Assembly: GCA_010015745.1 (NCBI GenBank)
Contig: ML978158.1
Span: forward strand, 434,001-498,000
Length of the DNA stretch: 64,000 nucleotides
Direction: 5' to 3'
From: Setomelanomma holmii
Taxonomy: Eukaryota > Ascomycota > Dothideomycetes > Pleosporales > Phaeosphaeriaceae
A model generated the notes under the pieces. It was not told the origin of the DNA and searched no databases. It saw only the letters and a list, made by a program, of their open reading frames with translations. Below, piece by piece: positions 34,601 to 45,405 of this stretch. Made by a program: the position numbers and the translations under genes. Numbering within the stretch: position 1 is the first letter of the stretch; each line of letters begins with the position of its first letter.

Positions 34601-35074
34601 CCGCCTCGCGACACCTCGCCTCCGCTGCCTCTGCACCAAGCCCTCTCAGCGCTCGACGGTCCTGCAAAATTCATCCCATACATCACTTCCGGCTTGGAAG
34701 TCGTCACTGCCAACAAAGACATCCTCGTCCTACGCGACGCACTCGAATCAACAGCTTCCACGCGCCCATTCGAAACAGTTACAGTCCCCAACACAGAAGC
34801 TCCTCACACCGAAGCCCGCACAGTCAATCCGATTGACGGGACTGCGCGATTGAGTCCAACGGGCTACATCGGGCCGGAAGAATCGGCCGAACAATTGGAG
34901 AAGGAATTTGATGAACGACGACAGGCTGCGGGGAGGTTCAATGGGAAGGAGAGTGAGCGCGAGGAGAAGCCGAGAAAGGAGAAACGGAGAGGTGCTGCAG
35001 GAGTGCTGAAGACAGCGATTTGGGTCGCGGGAATGTGCTATGTGGCTGGGGTCATTGGCGAGATTGCTAGCTAG
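31628..35074 (+). CDS. Large hypothetical protein (1148 aa) with mitochondrial-type N-terminus and C-terminal membrane segment
   Basis: A single exon with ATG in ATCAAGATGG. I do not recognise a family. The first 45 residues are rich in Arg, Ser and Ala and poor in acidic residues (MGWWRRDPSLFSRSPIQRC), like a mitochondrial presequence. A Trp-rich conserved-looking block follows (NLEWMQLQHYERWRKRLQ, then DWEWIYKTFPKWMLKDM). The long middle is Ser/Thr/Glu-rich and probably disordered, except for a helical part around 540-720. Near residue 970 a compact segment (THYTILVRDPHTDILSITTS) precedes a basic stretch. The last 23 residues form a membrane helix (AIWVAGMCYVAGVIGEIA). An inner-membrane or organelle-membrane protein is the simplest reading, but its function is unknown. 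Confidence 0.8.
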   Translation: MGWWRRDPSLFSRSPIQRCAQRVLRDHEAALRTRCFSRTPEKSAQHQDDDRGRRPSNMTNLEWMQLQHYERWRKRLQEGPYKTLFGASNDMLSGKGLKDWEWIYKTFPKWMLKDMEMEEKPQDTKLNPSVQTTYPKKVEVADQNDESPQARAPNFPEPSFRRRRFERDESSGVVSPSDLRRPREGAHVKVVGKALSDPPTDVTTASTQASDSWTIFVPPVRSHTSTVETTEQVEETGVATRRSTRAEAAARESSFIEEFLSVEPEKAKSYTASGDTSSTWTQTALQRRASSGLIARPRTSSSLVTKDANAATTTTALDPTTESHQVVGMQNERSLTAKSKNVQWLLQQEASAAPNDGSPQSEPTAARSPSQILSQLPRDDIDFLSAADIRATMGAKRSRLPTDEQRQAERESLEMAFAAAQNVPHIDSMTETEVINNQHVRRTERQIRDSQTVQQLNDSQLSNVTTQQVSTAETPMESSIDRMKRWLETTGASFAKQFWQDPTEEADVTKTRLFFDKAAHYLKKGQAATRQITEDLEKDIPASKALLRRLKSDEEMVDLAIHRLRQRSSIGIAQGLSPRKIRQLESLKGRYLQTSQELEKAYNVLGELAGTDAVKNATPSFKRRLTVAARVLQKNSELLRMLIWSLQSRLEDSNMDRNILPNYKVLADNLLSLRDTQTTLMRLVERAMLVYGVTPQSGNGQNAEATKAANNAVDNCDEPFVRARLAADAHLINEIKAHKSVMQGLADDGSTRAPKSSKTSTLDEPSPLAHSLFRPFGPAINKLGSKNDPDIVAEKAKAEQERKLGDAKLVAEIRQAYEDTYGPITTEHTQSSPEPEANTGLEKGQATFAMLKEDAATGVSVELMAPENVKPDSTETASPASGEADVAPPSRTLDAAKTARDATSEQTASNEATSVTSEVEVKTSITLHDTPGARLTDSVSAPEYVDTPEIRIEAPIGTPVTSSTTDLPTHYTILVRDPHTDILSITTSSTGPPRDTSPPLPLHQALSALDGPAKFIPYITSGLEVVTANKDILVLRDALESTASTRPFETVTVPNTEAPHTEARTVNPIDGTARLSPTGYIGPEESAEQLEKEFDERRQAAGRFNGKESEREEKPRKEKRRGAAGVLKTAIWVAGMCYVAGVIGEIAS

Positions 35075-37860
35075 GCGATGTGAGTTAGGCGGTTTGTGTG
35101 GATACGAAGGATTCGGAGGAGGTGTTTGGACATGCATTGGCGTTGAAACGATTTGGGATATACACCTCTCCGGCGCATGGTAGGGACATGTATCATACAT
35201 CATTACAATTCTCGCAATCATGACATCTGATGCGAATATCGACACAATCCAGCTTCACCGATCCATATCCTAACGGCATCTTGATCCTCAAGCCGCTCTA
35301 CAACCGGCTGAGTCTCAGCATCAGGCCTCAGACCAACGACACTCCCCATTATTCTTCGCCCGGCACTCTTTTGAATAGCACCACTTCATCAGCCCGTATG
35401 CAGTATATTTCGATACAAACACGGAAACTCTTGATGCCTTGAAGGAAGAGAGCGACGGTACGTACGAGCGCGTATTTGTACGCAGTCCAGGATGACCCGG
35501 CTTCCACATGTTGGCTTCAAATTGGCTTTTGGGCAAGGAGCGTCTGTGGTATTGCTTTTCAAACATAAGCGACAGCATGTAATGTGCTTCGAGCTTTTCT
35601 TGAAGCACAACAAATCTTCATTAATAAACTTGGCAGAGCTTTGGGAGAATTTCCTCCGCCTGTGGGAGCCAAGGTCTTTTTGAGAAGACAGCTCACATTA
35701 GTGAAGAAGAGAGGGAAAGCCCCGAGAGTACTGCTCCTTCATAGCTCGGTTATGGAGACATTGTTTGGCGCAGGACAGTGGAGTCGTCGAGGAGGAATTG
35801 AATGTGTTGCTAGGCAGTCCTCATAGGGATGGAGTTGTACCAGTTCGGAAAAGCACGACATGCATCGTTCATCGGTATACTTTGAAAGTTTCAGGAGGCA
35901 CAAGTTACGAATGAGCTAAGGCTCGCGAGAGACGTCGTATTCATGCTTGCTTCAGGGAACAGGACTCATGGCCCGTCTGCAATCCGTTTATGAAGCTACC
36001 GACTTGAGAACATGAGTTGCATAGCGATGGAACTTTGGACCTTGAGTTGAGAGGAGCTTGCTTTCGGATTCTTCCAATAAATTTCGTACAGAGCCACAAA
36101 ATGCTTAATTCCGGGACTCGAGTTGCATTTCGAAAAGACACACCACACGTGCGTGGTGTCCAATGCCTGTTTTGAGATCTGAAAGGCAAAGTGTGTAGGA
36201 AAAGCAGTAGAGGAGTGTCCTTGCCAGGATTTTATAGCTGGTAGCGCTGAGTTGACCCGCTAGAAAGTGGCGATATAAGAGCATGTAATTGCAAGTCCAG
36301 ACCCATGCGTTAACAGTGAAATGTCTTCTCAAAACATGGGTCGTTTCAGGATGGGCTTCGACGACTTGTGCACTTCCATCTGCGAGTTGAGACCACTTGC
36401 AAAGACCGAAAGAACATCAAGCCAAGAGCCGACCTTTTCGAAGCCCCAAATTGCTTCTGTCATAGACTAGTCGACGTTCACGGAATACATGTATGCTTTG
36501 GCCAGCACAACTTCTCCATCGGGAGGTGCGTCGGCTGATTTCTTGCAGGACTAGTCCATTACTTGAAGATGATTGTATTTTCGAAGAGCAGAGATCGAAA
36601 CTATGGAGTAGAAGGGGAGAAAGCGGACTGGTGGGATTTTATGTCTTGAGCTAAATACGCAAACTCGCGTTGAGCGACGCGATGACTGCACGAGCACACC
36701 AATCTGGAGACATCCTAATGTACTACGCAGGTTTGAGATCGAAGGTTCAGCTTCTTTGCTGCCTAGAAGTTCACAGACATTCGAATCATCATCGAAGGCT
36801 TTTGGAGATAGTACACTTGGCCTTCATTGTGGATTGTGCTGCTCGTCTTGAAACATGGACCACTCATGTTGTCCATTTTGAATATGTGTTAATCCTCTGG
36901 CTATGTTTATTTGCGTCTCTTCGAAACACCCTCATGATGATTGGTTGCTTGAGTGAATTTTGACGGCATGCATCGTAGAAATAATGTGCAAATCTCCCAG
37001 AAAGCAGCAAAGCATGCGGCACATCCACCGCCATTTTGGTGATGAATTGAGGAGAAATGAGGTGGTGGTTGAGGAGGTCGAAGACAAGGTACTTGTAGCC
37101 TCGCGGAATATCTCAAATACATGAAAATAGTGGTGAAGACTTTGGAATCTGGACCGCGCACTAAGTTGTGACTTCGTTCGGATTCGAAGCGCGATAGCAT
37201 AAAAGTGCTTCACACATGTTTAGAAGAATGGTATACACGCAGATGCAGTACAAAGAAAGCTCCATGGTATCGGAATGGTCCAAGTCGTTGTGCTGTATAC
37301 AAGTGCGAAGCCGGGGATTCATACATGGTCATGCAGCATCCACAGATTGATGGGCAGAAAGGAACAGAACATGTATGTACTGAGAGTGAACTTTGTGGCC
37401 ACGACTCATGAAGCCTTGGGACGCGCCTTTTTACGCAGCCGCTGAAGCTGCTGGTGGAATGACAAAGGTAGAAAGCTCAAATAAGTTAACTTGTGCTGCA
37501 TAATGTTGGATGGAAGGACTGCGCTGGCTCAAATGTTCAGATCGCGAGCAGCAGTGCTCTCCACTTGCGGGCCAACTTGGAGCGTTAGAGATAGAGGTGC
37601 CGCATGCCACATTGTCAAATCATCGAGTTAACGTGATAGCGGGCGTGGTCGTGTGCTGCCAGGAAGAAAGAGCAGCAAGGAAGGTTGCGGGTGCGAAAAG
37701 GACATGGCGGCGTGACTTCGTGCTTCGATGACGAAACGCGCTATCCCCATTACAGACAGCTCCGCTATCGATAGGGCGTCACCGCGTCAACCCGTCTGCC
37801 TGCACCACTGCCAGACCTCAACTACCAACCACACCTACCATAGTCCCTACACATCCAAAC
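35075..37860. other. Gene-poor stretch, 2.8 kb
   Basis: No supported gene. Open frames are short and AT-rich. A small inverted repeat (ACACCAC...GTGGTGT, six-base spacer) lies at 36140-36159. The last 150 bp should contain the aminopeptidase promoter. Confidence 0.45.
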
Positions 37861-39168
37861 ATGAAGTCCGCTATTTTGCTATCGCTGTGCACTGCAGCAT
37901 GCGTTACAGCTCTTGCGCACCCCAAAGACCCCCAGGTTGTTCTTAAGGACCAACAACCAACCATTGTAGAGCCGGACGAGTATCTCATCGAGCTCTCGGC
38001 TGATGGCGAGACACGATGGGTGACGGAGGAGGGCAAGTGGGAGCTTCGCCGAGTACGTTCTTCTCACGAACATCTGCACATTACTCCTTTCCAACGGTGA
38101 CTTCACGAACATCGTCGTTAATAGTCCATAGCAAAACATCAACTTCTTCGACATCACGCACAACCAAGAGCTCGGCACGTTGAACCGCAACAGGCTCTCC
38201 GAGAAGAGCGTCAAATTTCCCTCGAAGCCTGCGCACAAGGATAGCGTCGATCCTTTGTTGAAGAAGCTCAAGAAGGACAACATGCGCGAACACCTCGAGA
38301 CATTCACCTCGTTTCACACACGATACTACAAATCGAAATATGGAGTCGAGTCTTCAGCCTGGCTATTGGGTCAGGTGAACAAGACACTGTCCGATGCTGG
38401 TGCTGTCAATGCATCGGTAAAGGCGTTCCCTCATCCATGGGGCCAATCGTCAATCATCGCCACCATCCCTGGCCAGAGCGACAAGACAGTCGTGATTGGT
38501 GCGCACCAGGATTCGATCAACTTGTTTCTGCCTTCCATCCTCGCTGCGCCAGGTGCCGACGACGACGGTAGTGGCACCGTTACAATTCTGGAAGGTAAGT
38601 CGGAAATGTACGAACTGGATGTGCGATACGTGCTTACTTCGTACTTCCAGCTCTGCGCGTTCTTCTCAAGTCTGAGGGCGTCCTCAATGGCTCGGCACCC
38701 AACACAGTCGAGTTTCACTGGTACTCAGCTGAGGAAGGCGGCCTCCTCGGCTCGCAAGCTATCTTCCAATCATACGAGAAGGAGGGCAAGGACGTCAAGG
38801 CCATGTTGCAGCAGGACATGACCGGCTACGTCCAGAAGACCATCGACGCAGGCGAGCCAGAATCTGTTGGCGTCATCACCGACTACGTCGATCCCGGCCT
38901 CACCGAGTTCATCAAGCAGGTCATCACTGTGTACTGCGATATCCCATATATCCTCACCAAGTGCGGCTATGCTTGCTCCGATCACGCCAGCGCATCGAAA
39001 GCTGGATACCCGTCTGCGTTCGTCATCGAGTCGGACTTCAAATACTCCGACAACAAGATACACACAACAGAAGACAAGATTGAGTATCTCAGCTTCGACC
39101 ACATGCTGCAGCATGCGAAATTGACACTCGGTTTGGCGTACGAGCTCGCGTTTGCCGAGTTTAAGTAA
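37861..39168 (+). CDS. Secreted leucine aminopeptidase, peptidase family M28
   Basis: Three exons (37861-38052, 38132-38594, 38651-39168) give 390 residues. A signal peptide (MKSAILLSLCTAACVTALA) and a propeptide of about 85 residues precede the catalytic domain. Zinc and catalytic positions follow the M28 order: His189 in GAHQDS, the bridging Asp in GADDDG (207-209), Glu246-Glu247 in YSAEEGG, Asp274 in QQDMTGY and His356 in KIHTTED. The two cysteines in CDIP and CGYAC match the usual disulfide region. The enzyme removes N-terminal residues, preferably Leu, from extracellular peptides for nutrition. Length and layout match fungal LAP1 proteins. N-glycosylation motifs (NKT, NAS, NGS) are present. 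Confidence 0.93.
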
Positions 39169-39462
39169 TCGCGCAATGGCATATTTGGAGCTTTGCGAGT
39201 ATAAGTTGGGTTTCTCAGTTTGGATTGATGATTTCAATACAGCCGGTCTTTATTTCCATGCTTGTATTATGTTATAGCGAGCGAACGTACATGAGCATTA
39301 AATCCATATTCCTCCGCGCGCCATATTAGCAAAGATGACCCCACGCTGTGATGCAAATCGGCCGTTCAGTCATTACAACTACAGACGAGCAAAGAGAACA
39401 AGCCAAGTGGTATCACTCACTCCAATACACAAACGCCCGCCTATGCTAATCAACCTCACACA

Positions 39463-40869
39463 TCATTTCGCATGCGCCAAACAATGCTTCGGCTCCGCCT
39501 CCACCGGCTCACTCCAACTCGTCGCCGCCGTCCTCGAACAGCTCGTCCTCGGCGCGACATTGACCTCCATACTCGCCTTGCCCTTATCCTCACTCATCCT
39601 CCTCATACTATCCTGCGAATCCGAGCTACTCAGCCGATTTAGCACATACACACTGCCCTTATTATCCGCATCCTTGTCTAACCTGCCCATCTTCTCAACC
39701 ACCATGTCATGATGGCTCATCCTATTACTCTGACTTCCTAATCCGAACTGGAAACTGCCAAGTGTTCGCGACGCGCGTGATCCGAACTTGCTCATTCGCG
39801 GTGTTTGTTGCGCTGTGTTGCGCTCTTCGTAGTACGCTGGTGTGCGACTGCGCGCGAAGTACGGGAAGAGGTAGCGGAAGAGACATTTTGTGGCGGGCGC
39901 GCAGGCCGACATGATGTGTATGCTGGGCTCGGCGACGGAAATGGCGAGGCCAATGTCCCAGGTGCGATCGAGGTTGGTGGGTGCGAAGCGATAGTAGTAG
40001 ACTATGAAGCGGCCAACGGATACGCCTGTTGCGCTGTGGTTACATGTTAATATGCAGACTTTGGCCAAATAATTGAATGAGCACGTACATCCATCCAAGA
40101 CTCATGACGATGACGACGAGGATCTTGGTTTTGATTTCCATCTGCAAGTCCCACACCATGACTGAGGGAATCGGGATGATAATCAGGTCCATGAAAATGC
40201 TCAGTGCGCAACTCGTGAGGATGAATGTGCGCGAGTCGAAACATACACCGCCAGGTATGACGTTGCCGTTCGCATCGACGGTGTCCATGGCGGGCTTGTC
40301 CCAGGTGTAGCGCACGGGATTGCATTGCAGGATGTTGCCGAGAGAGGTGCTGACAGCGTAGATGATGTTCAGCCAGAAGACAATATGAAGAGAGTATCGG
40401 ATGCGGCGACGGTTGTCCTTCATGCGGAAAAGGAACATGATGATTGAAGCTCGGATGCTGCCCATGAGGGGGTGGTACATCATCTGCACTGCAAAGTTCC
40501 AGTGGTTCGAGATGATCTTGTCATGAACCGATTTCTTGGGTAAGTCATAGACATGGTAGCCAGTACCACTGAGAAGGACGTCTGGTAACATGAGCTTCTG
40601 ATTGCCAAGCCAGTGTCAGTCTGATGGTAGGATTTCAACGTACATTTCCAAATCGTGAGTGTTTGTGCAAAGAAGAATGTGATGGCGGCAATGATGAGGT
40701 AGTCGTCCCAGCCAAAGTTGCGCCCAAGGTATCGTGAGTATATTCTGACGACCACGAAGATGAAGGCCAGGACGGCAAAGACTCCAACGATGGCGAGACA
40801 CTCGGTTTGCCGGCTTTCAACCATGGCTTGTGCAGGGCGATTGGATGGATTCCAAACGATGTATCCCAT
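39463..40869 (-). CDS. Rhodopsin-domain (PTH11-like) integral membrane protein
   Basis: Three exons (40869-40644, 40581-40089, 40033-39463) join over introns of 62 and 55 bp to give 429 residues. The first acceptor is ACCAG, because it alone gives the in-frame family sequence WKYVLLSGTGYHVYDL. About seven membrane helices are seen. Hallmarks are RIYSRYLGRNFGWDDYLII, an HVYDLPKKSV loop, CNPVRYTWD, the IPSVMVWDLQM motif and SLGWIATGVSVGRFIVYYYRF. The hydrophilic C-terminal tail of about 140 residues is Ser- and Arg-rich, as expected for a cytoplasmic regulatory tail. It is probably a plasma-membrane protein, possibly a receptor. It converges with the aminopeptidase gene and is a distant paralog of the broken gene at 26-27 kb. 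Confidence 0.88.
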
Positions 40870-42848
40870 AGACAAAGTGAATGTTGACGATCAGTCCCAA
40901 GACCCTAAGAAGGACCGACGGTACAATGGTGCCGAAGTGAAGACAGATGACGATGCAATGAACGGTGATGGACGATGTAGATCCGCAACGGGGAGCCGCA
41001 TCAACGTGCGAACTCTGGGGCAGTGGCGGGCGTCCAGTGATGAGGGTCGAGAGAGGTCTGGGTCGTGCCCGTTATAAGACTTTCCTGTGACTGGCCAGTT
41101 TCCAAGGAACAGGTTCCTCCGCCTGTGATCGAAGATCTGCAGGCCTCTGAAGCCTCACGAGCTGTGTGCCTTGTTATTCTCCGCTCGGTGTCGGAAGTTA
41201 CAAGGACATGGGAGATGTTTTCCTTGGGTTCTGAGATGTTGGTAACCAGTCACAATGCGTTCATTCACAACAAATCACCTCCAAACGCAGAACTGAGGTC
41301 GTAATGCTGCAGGAAAGTGGCGTGGGCGGCTGATGGAGGGGTGTTTGCATGCAGCGGAGAGACTCCAAAGGACGAGAGAAGGTCCCCAGTATCAGGTAAC
41401 GAGGCTCTCAGAGGATCAGAGATCCTTTCGGAAGCAAAATGGTTGATCAGGCAATGTAGTCATTGCACGGCTGCATCCGTAGAAGTTTATTGGCGTGAGC
41501 CGCGACAGCCGTCCCGTCTGCTCCATGCCACTTCTCATGAAAAGGAGAGCGATCTGGCAAAGAAACTTTTCGGGCCTTTGTGCCTGTCCTAATGGCCGAG
41601 GAAGTGTCGTGCTTGACCGCTTTGATATCGAGTCAGGGCAAACGGGTGATCTGGGGTCAATTGGAAGAGTCGAGCGTCGATGCCTGATGTGTCCAAGAGG
41701 TTTGTGGAAAGAAAAGACGTTGATCAGGGTCGTGAGTTGAGGCCTGCTCGCGTGGCTGACGGGGAAGGCAACCGGCGAATTTGGTTGGGCAGGCTTGTGG
41801 TCCGACCCGTGTGGGGAAGTCGCTTCCCAGCAGCCGAAGGAGGTACTTTTCTCGTAACCCACGAGGTATGTTTCAGAATACTAGCGATATGGATAATGTT
41901 ATCGATGGTTTGCTCATTATTCACGGCGATTGAAAACAACACACCCGGCCTAGTAAGTCGGCAGTGGGAATGGGACTCATCCCATCAGACTTTCAAGCTT
42001 GTTTCAGTCCACGATGGAACAGAAATCGAGTCTGCTGATGGCTTCGAGTCAGGTCAATACTGATCTGCACAGTTCCTACTCCAAGCAGTTTACTTCGTTA
42101 AGACGAGGACTAGGCACGTGCATCTAGTCTCCTCGAATTAACAGCGGCCGCTTCAGGCTCGGTCCGCTCCCTCACGAACACCAATCGTGTCCAACGGAGC
42201 TGCTCAGCTACCCTTTTGTATTGTCCTCCTCTCCTGTCATATCGCAGACGTTCTCTCCATGCCCGCGAAGGTGGCAAACCAGATATTGTGTAAGGACGCT
42301 GCTTCGCAATTGGCGTGCCTGGCTGCGCCGAGTCACGCCCCAGTCAGCTTATCATGCTGTCTTGAGTAATGATCAATACCATGGTTCTATATGCGTTTAG
42401 CCTTCTGCCATTTCGAGGCTGCCGGTCCTGCACCCCTCGAATCTGCCGTCCCAACGACAACGTGCGCTGCACACCCTGCGTGCTCGTCGGTCTACTTCGC
42501 TTGTCGCTGTTCCTTCTGTCAGTGATCGTCCGTCAGAAGAGATGAGGTTGCAATGTCGCCAAGAACGGCATTTGTGCAATTTTGCCTCCCATCCTGGTCG
42601 TTTATAGGTCGGGGAACAATGGCTTTGTTTCTTCGCTTCGTGTACGGGACAACGGTTTGGTGGGATATCGACACCTTGTGGTCAACAAGCACGCGCGCCG
42701 TTTTGTTGTGCAAAGTCTGACCGCAGGACCCAGTGGACTGGTAAGTCGATGAATTTTATCAGTGGCACGGAGAAAGCTAACTAATGTGATAGATCTGCGA
42801 TCACGATTTGGAGCTGTCACATCTGCAAACAACGACCAACGCCTAACG
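40870..42848. other. Divergent intergenic region, 2.0 kb
   Basis: It should contain the promoters of the rhodopsin-domain gene and the FAD-linked oxidoreductase gene. Frames such as 41416-41862 (minus) have no protein character. Confidence 0.45.
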
Positions 42849-44776
42849 ATGGTCTTTCGAACGGCTTGGTTTGCTGCAGTGTTGGTAGCGTCGAGCAGCG
42901 CGTCGCCAATCCTGTCCGGCAATGTCAACATTGGCAGTCTCAATATTGAGATCGATTTGAGGGACGTCTCATCATCTGTTAAATCACTATTCCTGCCGGG
43001 CTCTGGCAATGCATCTCAAGCTAATGCATCGCGGTGCAAAGTCTACCCTGGAGACGCAGATTGGCCATCAGATGAAGCATGGAGTCAATTGAATGAGCTG
43101 AGCGGCGGCCGCTTGATCACTCAACCCACACCTTTGGCCGCTGTCTGCTATCCCTCTGATGCATCTTATGACGCCGCCAAATGTGCCTCATATACGGTCG
43201 CACAGTGGCAGCGCTCGTACTTGCACTTCGTTGACCCTATTGAGATGATGTCGCCAGTCGCTCAGGGCATGACTTGCTCAATACCAAACCTTTACGACTC
43301 ACATGGCTGCACAAGAGGAGGGTTCCCGATGTATGTGGTTAATGCTACGGAACCCAAGCACGTTCAGCTTGCAGTCAACTTCGCGAGAAATTCCGGTGTC
43401 CGGCTAGTGATCAGGAACACTGGTACGTACTGTTGGTACAGCACTGCTTGTGAGACAAACACTGACTACCGACACCAAATATAGGCCATGACTTCCTAGG
43501 AAAGAGCGGTGGCAAGGACTCCCTCAGCATATGGACTCATCATATGAAGAACATCGAATACATCGAGGAATACACAGATGAAAAGCTCGGCTACTCGGGA
43601 CCGGCATTCAAGTCTGGTGTCGGCGTGCAAGCCTACGAAATCTACAAGGCAGCGCACGACAAAGGCAGAGTAGTCGTTGGTGGTGAGGGCGAGACTGTTG
43701 GCGTCATGGGTGGATACATCCAAGGCGGAGGACATTCTCCACTTACTGGTCTGTACGGGATCGGTGCAGACAATGTTCTCTCGTACGAGGTCGTCACCGC
43801 TGATGGCGAGTTCGTTGTCGCCAACTCGACCTCCCACACAGATTTGTTCTGGGCTCTGCGCGGCGGAGGTGGTAGCACCTTTGGAGTCGCAATATCAGTG
43901 ACAGTCCGAGCGCACCCCGATCTCGAAGTTACTGCTTCGCGCTTCAGCATTTCTTCCGCGAAGACAGGCAATGAAACCTTTTGGGCTGCGATTCGAAGCT
44001 ACGTGGACTCTTGGACCGCCAATGCCGACGCAGGAACATACACTTACTGGACATTGATCCCAACGAACGGCACATTCTCCTTCGCATTCTCGCCATTCTT
44101 TGCACCTGGGAAGTCAAAGGACGAAGCCACCGCCCTCCTGCAGCCGTTTCTTACCAAGCTTACTGACCTCGGCATTGAGTTTGATCCGAACATCACCCAC
44201 TTCGACAACTACTACGATGCATGGCGTTCCTCGTTCCCTCTCGAAGCCGTCCAGAAGCCTAACGTCGCTACTGCATCTCGGCTCTTCCCACGAGCGAACT
44301 TCGAGACCGAAGAAAAGCGGCAAGAAGTCTACGAGAAGATTCGTGCTTCGAGCGAAAACAACCATGTCCAAGTGCACTTCAACATCCAAGCCAAAGATCC
44401 CGCCAAGAATGACAACGCCGTGAACAGCCACTGGCGCCCACTAGTCTCATTCTCTATGCAATCAGTGCGCTGGCCTATCAACGCTACCAATGAACAGATC
44501 CTCAAGATTCGCGAGGACTTTCAGAATATCGATATGCAGGCCTGGCGTGACATCAGCCCCGGCGCCGGCTCGTATCTTGCAGAGGCGGATCGCATGGAAC
44601 CGAACTTTGGTCAAGCGTTCTGGGGAGACAAATACCCACGTCTACTAGAGATGAAGAAGAAGCTCGATCCGTATGACTTATTCTATGCAAAGACGGGTGT
44701 GGGAAGTGAGCGATGGACGGTAGAGAGTGTAGATGGATTGCCAAACGAGAATGGCAAGTTGTGTCGCGTGGATTAA
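42849..44776 (+). CDS. Secreted FAD-linked oxidoreductase, BBE/VAO family
   Basis: Two exons (42849-43422 and 43485-44776) with a 62-bp intron encode 621 residues. A signal peptide (MVFRTAWFAAVLVASSSA) is followed by an N-terminal extension with several cysteines. The FAD-binding fold (VAO/PCMH type) includes RNTGHDFLGKSGG, where His193 is the probable 8-alpha covalent flavin attachment. It continues with GEGETVGVMGGYIQGGGHSPLTGLYG and LFWALRGGGGSTFGV. The C-terminal berberine-bridge (BBE) segment is YPRLLEMKKKLDPYDLFY. Such enzymes oxidise alcohols, sugars or aromatic and alkaloid-type metabolites with oxygen as acceptor. The substrate is unknown. The intron falls inside the His193-bearing motif. 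Several N-glycosylation sites fit secretion. Confidence 0.92.
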
Positions 44777-44889
44777 GGGCTTGAGAGTTGTGCGTAGAAA
44801 CCGTACAGTGTTCTGGTCATACACTGGTATGAATTTGCATTCTGATTTGTCGCAAATGCGCAGATTGTCTGAGTGACTCGGATCTAGTC

Positions 44890-45405
44890 TCACCCGACCT
44901 TTCCCCTTTGCCCCTCCAGAATCGCCTTGATCCTTCCCGCTGCAATCGCATCAATGAATTCCGTGCTCTTCCTGATCTTCCCTTCTTCATTCATCTCCAA
45001 GCTCCACACCAAATCATTCTCTACTTGCCGATCCTCCGCAGTACCCGTTCCCTTCACTCGCATGAGGTAGGTTATCCGCAGCACAACTTTCTTCCTTATC
45101 TCATCAACCGCGATACCCGTGACCGTCGTCTCCCAGGACTCTAGATTGGGCAACATTGTCTCGAGGTGCTGCGTAAAGGACTGAAAAGAATGCCTGCCCT
45201 GGATGGGTGGGCTCTTTGAGACGGCGTAATTGTGGCCCCATGAATGCTGAAAGTCTGGAGCGACAAGGCTTTCGATCCATTCGAAATTCATGCGTTTCGG
45301 ATGTGCCGGGTCCTGAGCTTGTGCGTTAATGAATTTCAACGCCGCATCGTGAAGCTGGGCATAAGCCTCGGAGGCGCCTGATGGAGTTGAAGTATCGGTC
45401 GACAT
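44890..45405 (-). CDS. SnoaL-like / NTF2-fold protein
   Basis: A single exon of 171 codons, convergent with the FAD-linked oxidoreductase gene (113 bp apart). The protein has the small-cone NTF2-like layout: an N-terminal helix pair (AYAQLHDAALKFINAQ), WIESLVAPDFQHSWGHNY, a helix (HSFQSFTQHLETMLP) and long beta strands (WETTVTGIAVDEIRKKVVLRITYLMRV), ending with a Met-x-Glu-rich strand. Family members are polyketide cyclases, isomerases or dehydratases, or are non-enzymatic. The catalytic identity cannot be set. The neighbouring oxidoreductase makes a metabolic role plausible but does not prove it. Confidence 0.75.
   Translation of the reverse strand: MSTDTSTPSGASEAYAQLHDAALKFINAQAQDPAHPKRMNFEWIESLVAPDFQHSWGHNYAVSKSPPIQGRHSFQSFTQHLETMLPNLESWETTVTGIAVDEIRKKVVLRITYLMRVKGTGTAEDRQVENDLVWSLEMNEEGKIRKSTEFIDAIAAGRIKAILEGQRGKVG

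Noticed and set aside
36130..36162. Inverted repeat ACACCAC...GTGGTGT
   Set aside because: Arms of seven bases with a six-base spacer are too short to distinguish from chance. There is no gene end nearby that would make it a terminator or operator.
40480..40643. Read-through of the first exon of the intact rhodopsin-domain gene
   Set aside because: The continuing frame after 40644 loses family similarity. Splicing at GTACGT to the ACCAG acceptor restores it exactly, so the extension is intron sequence.
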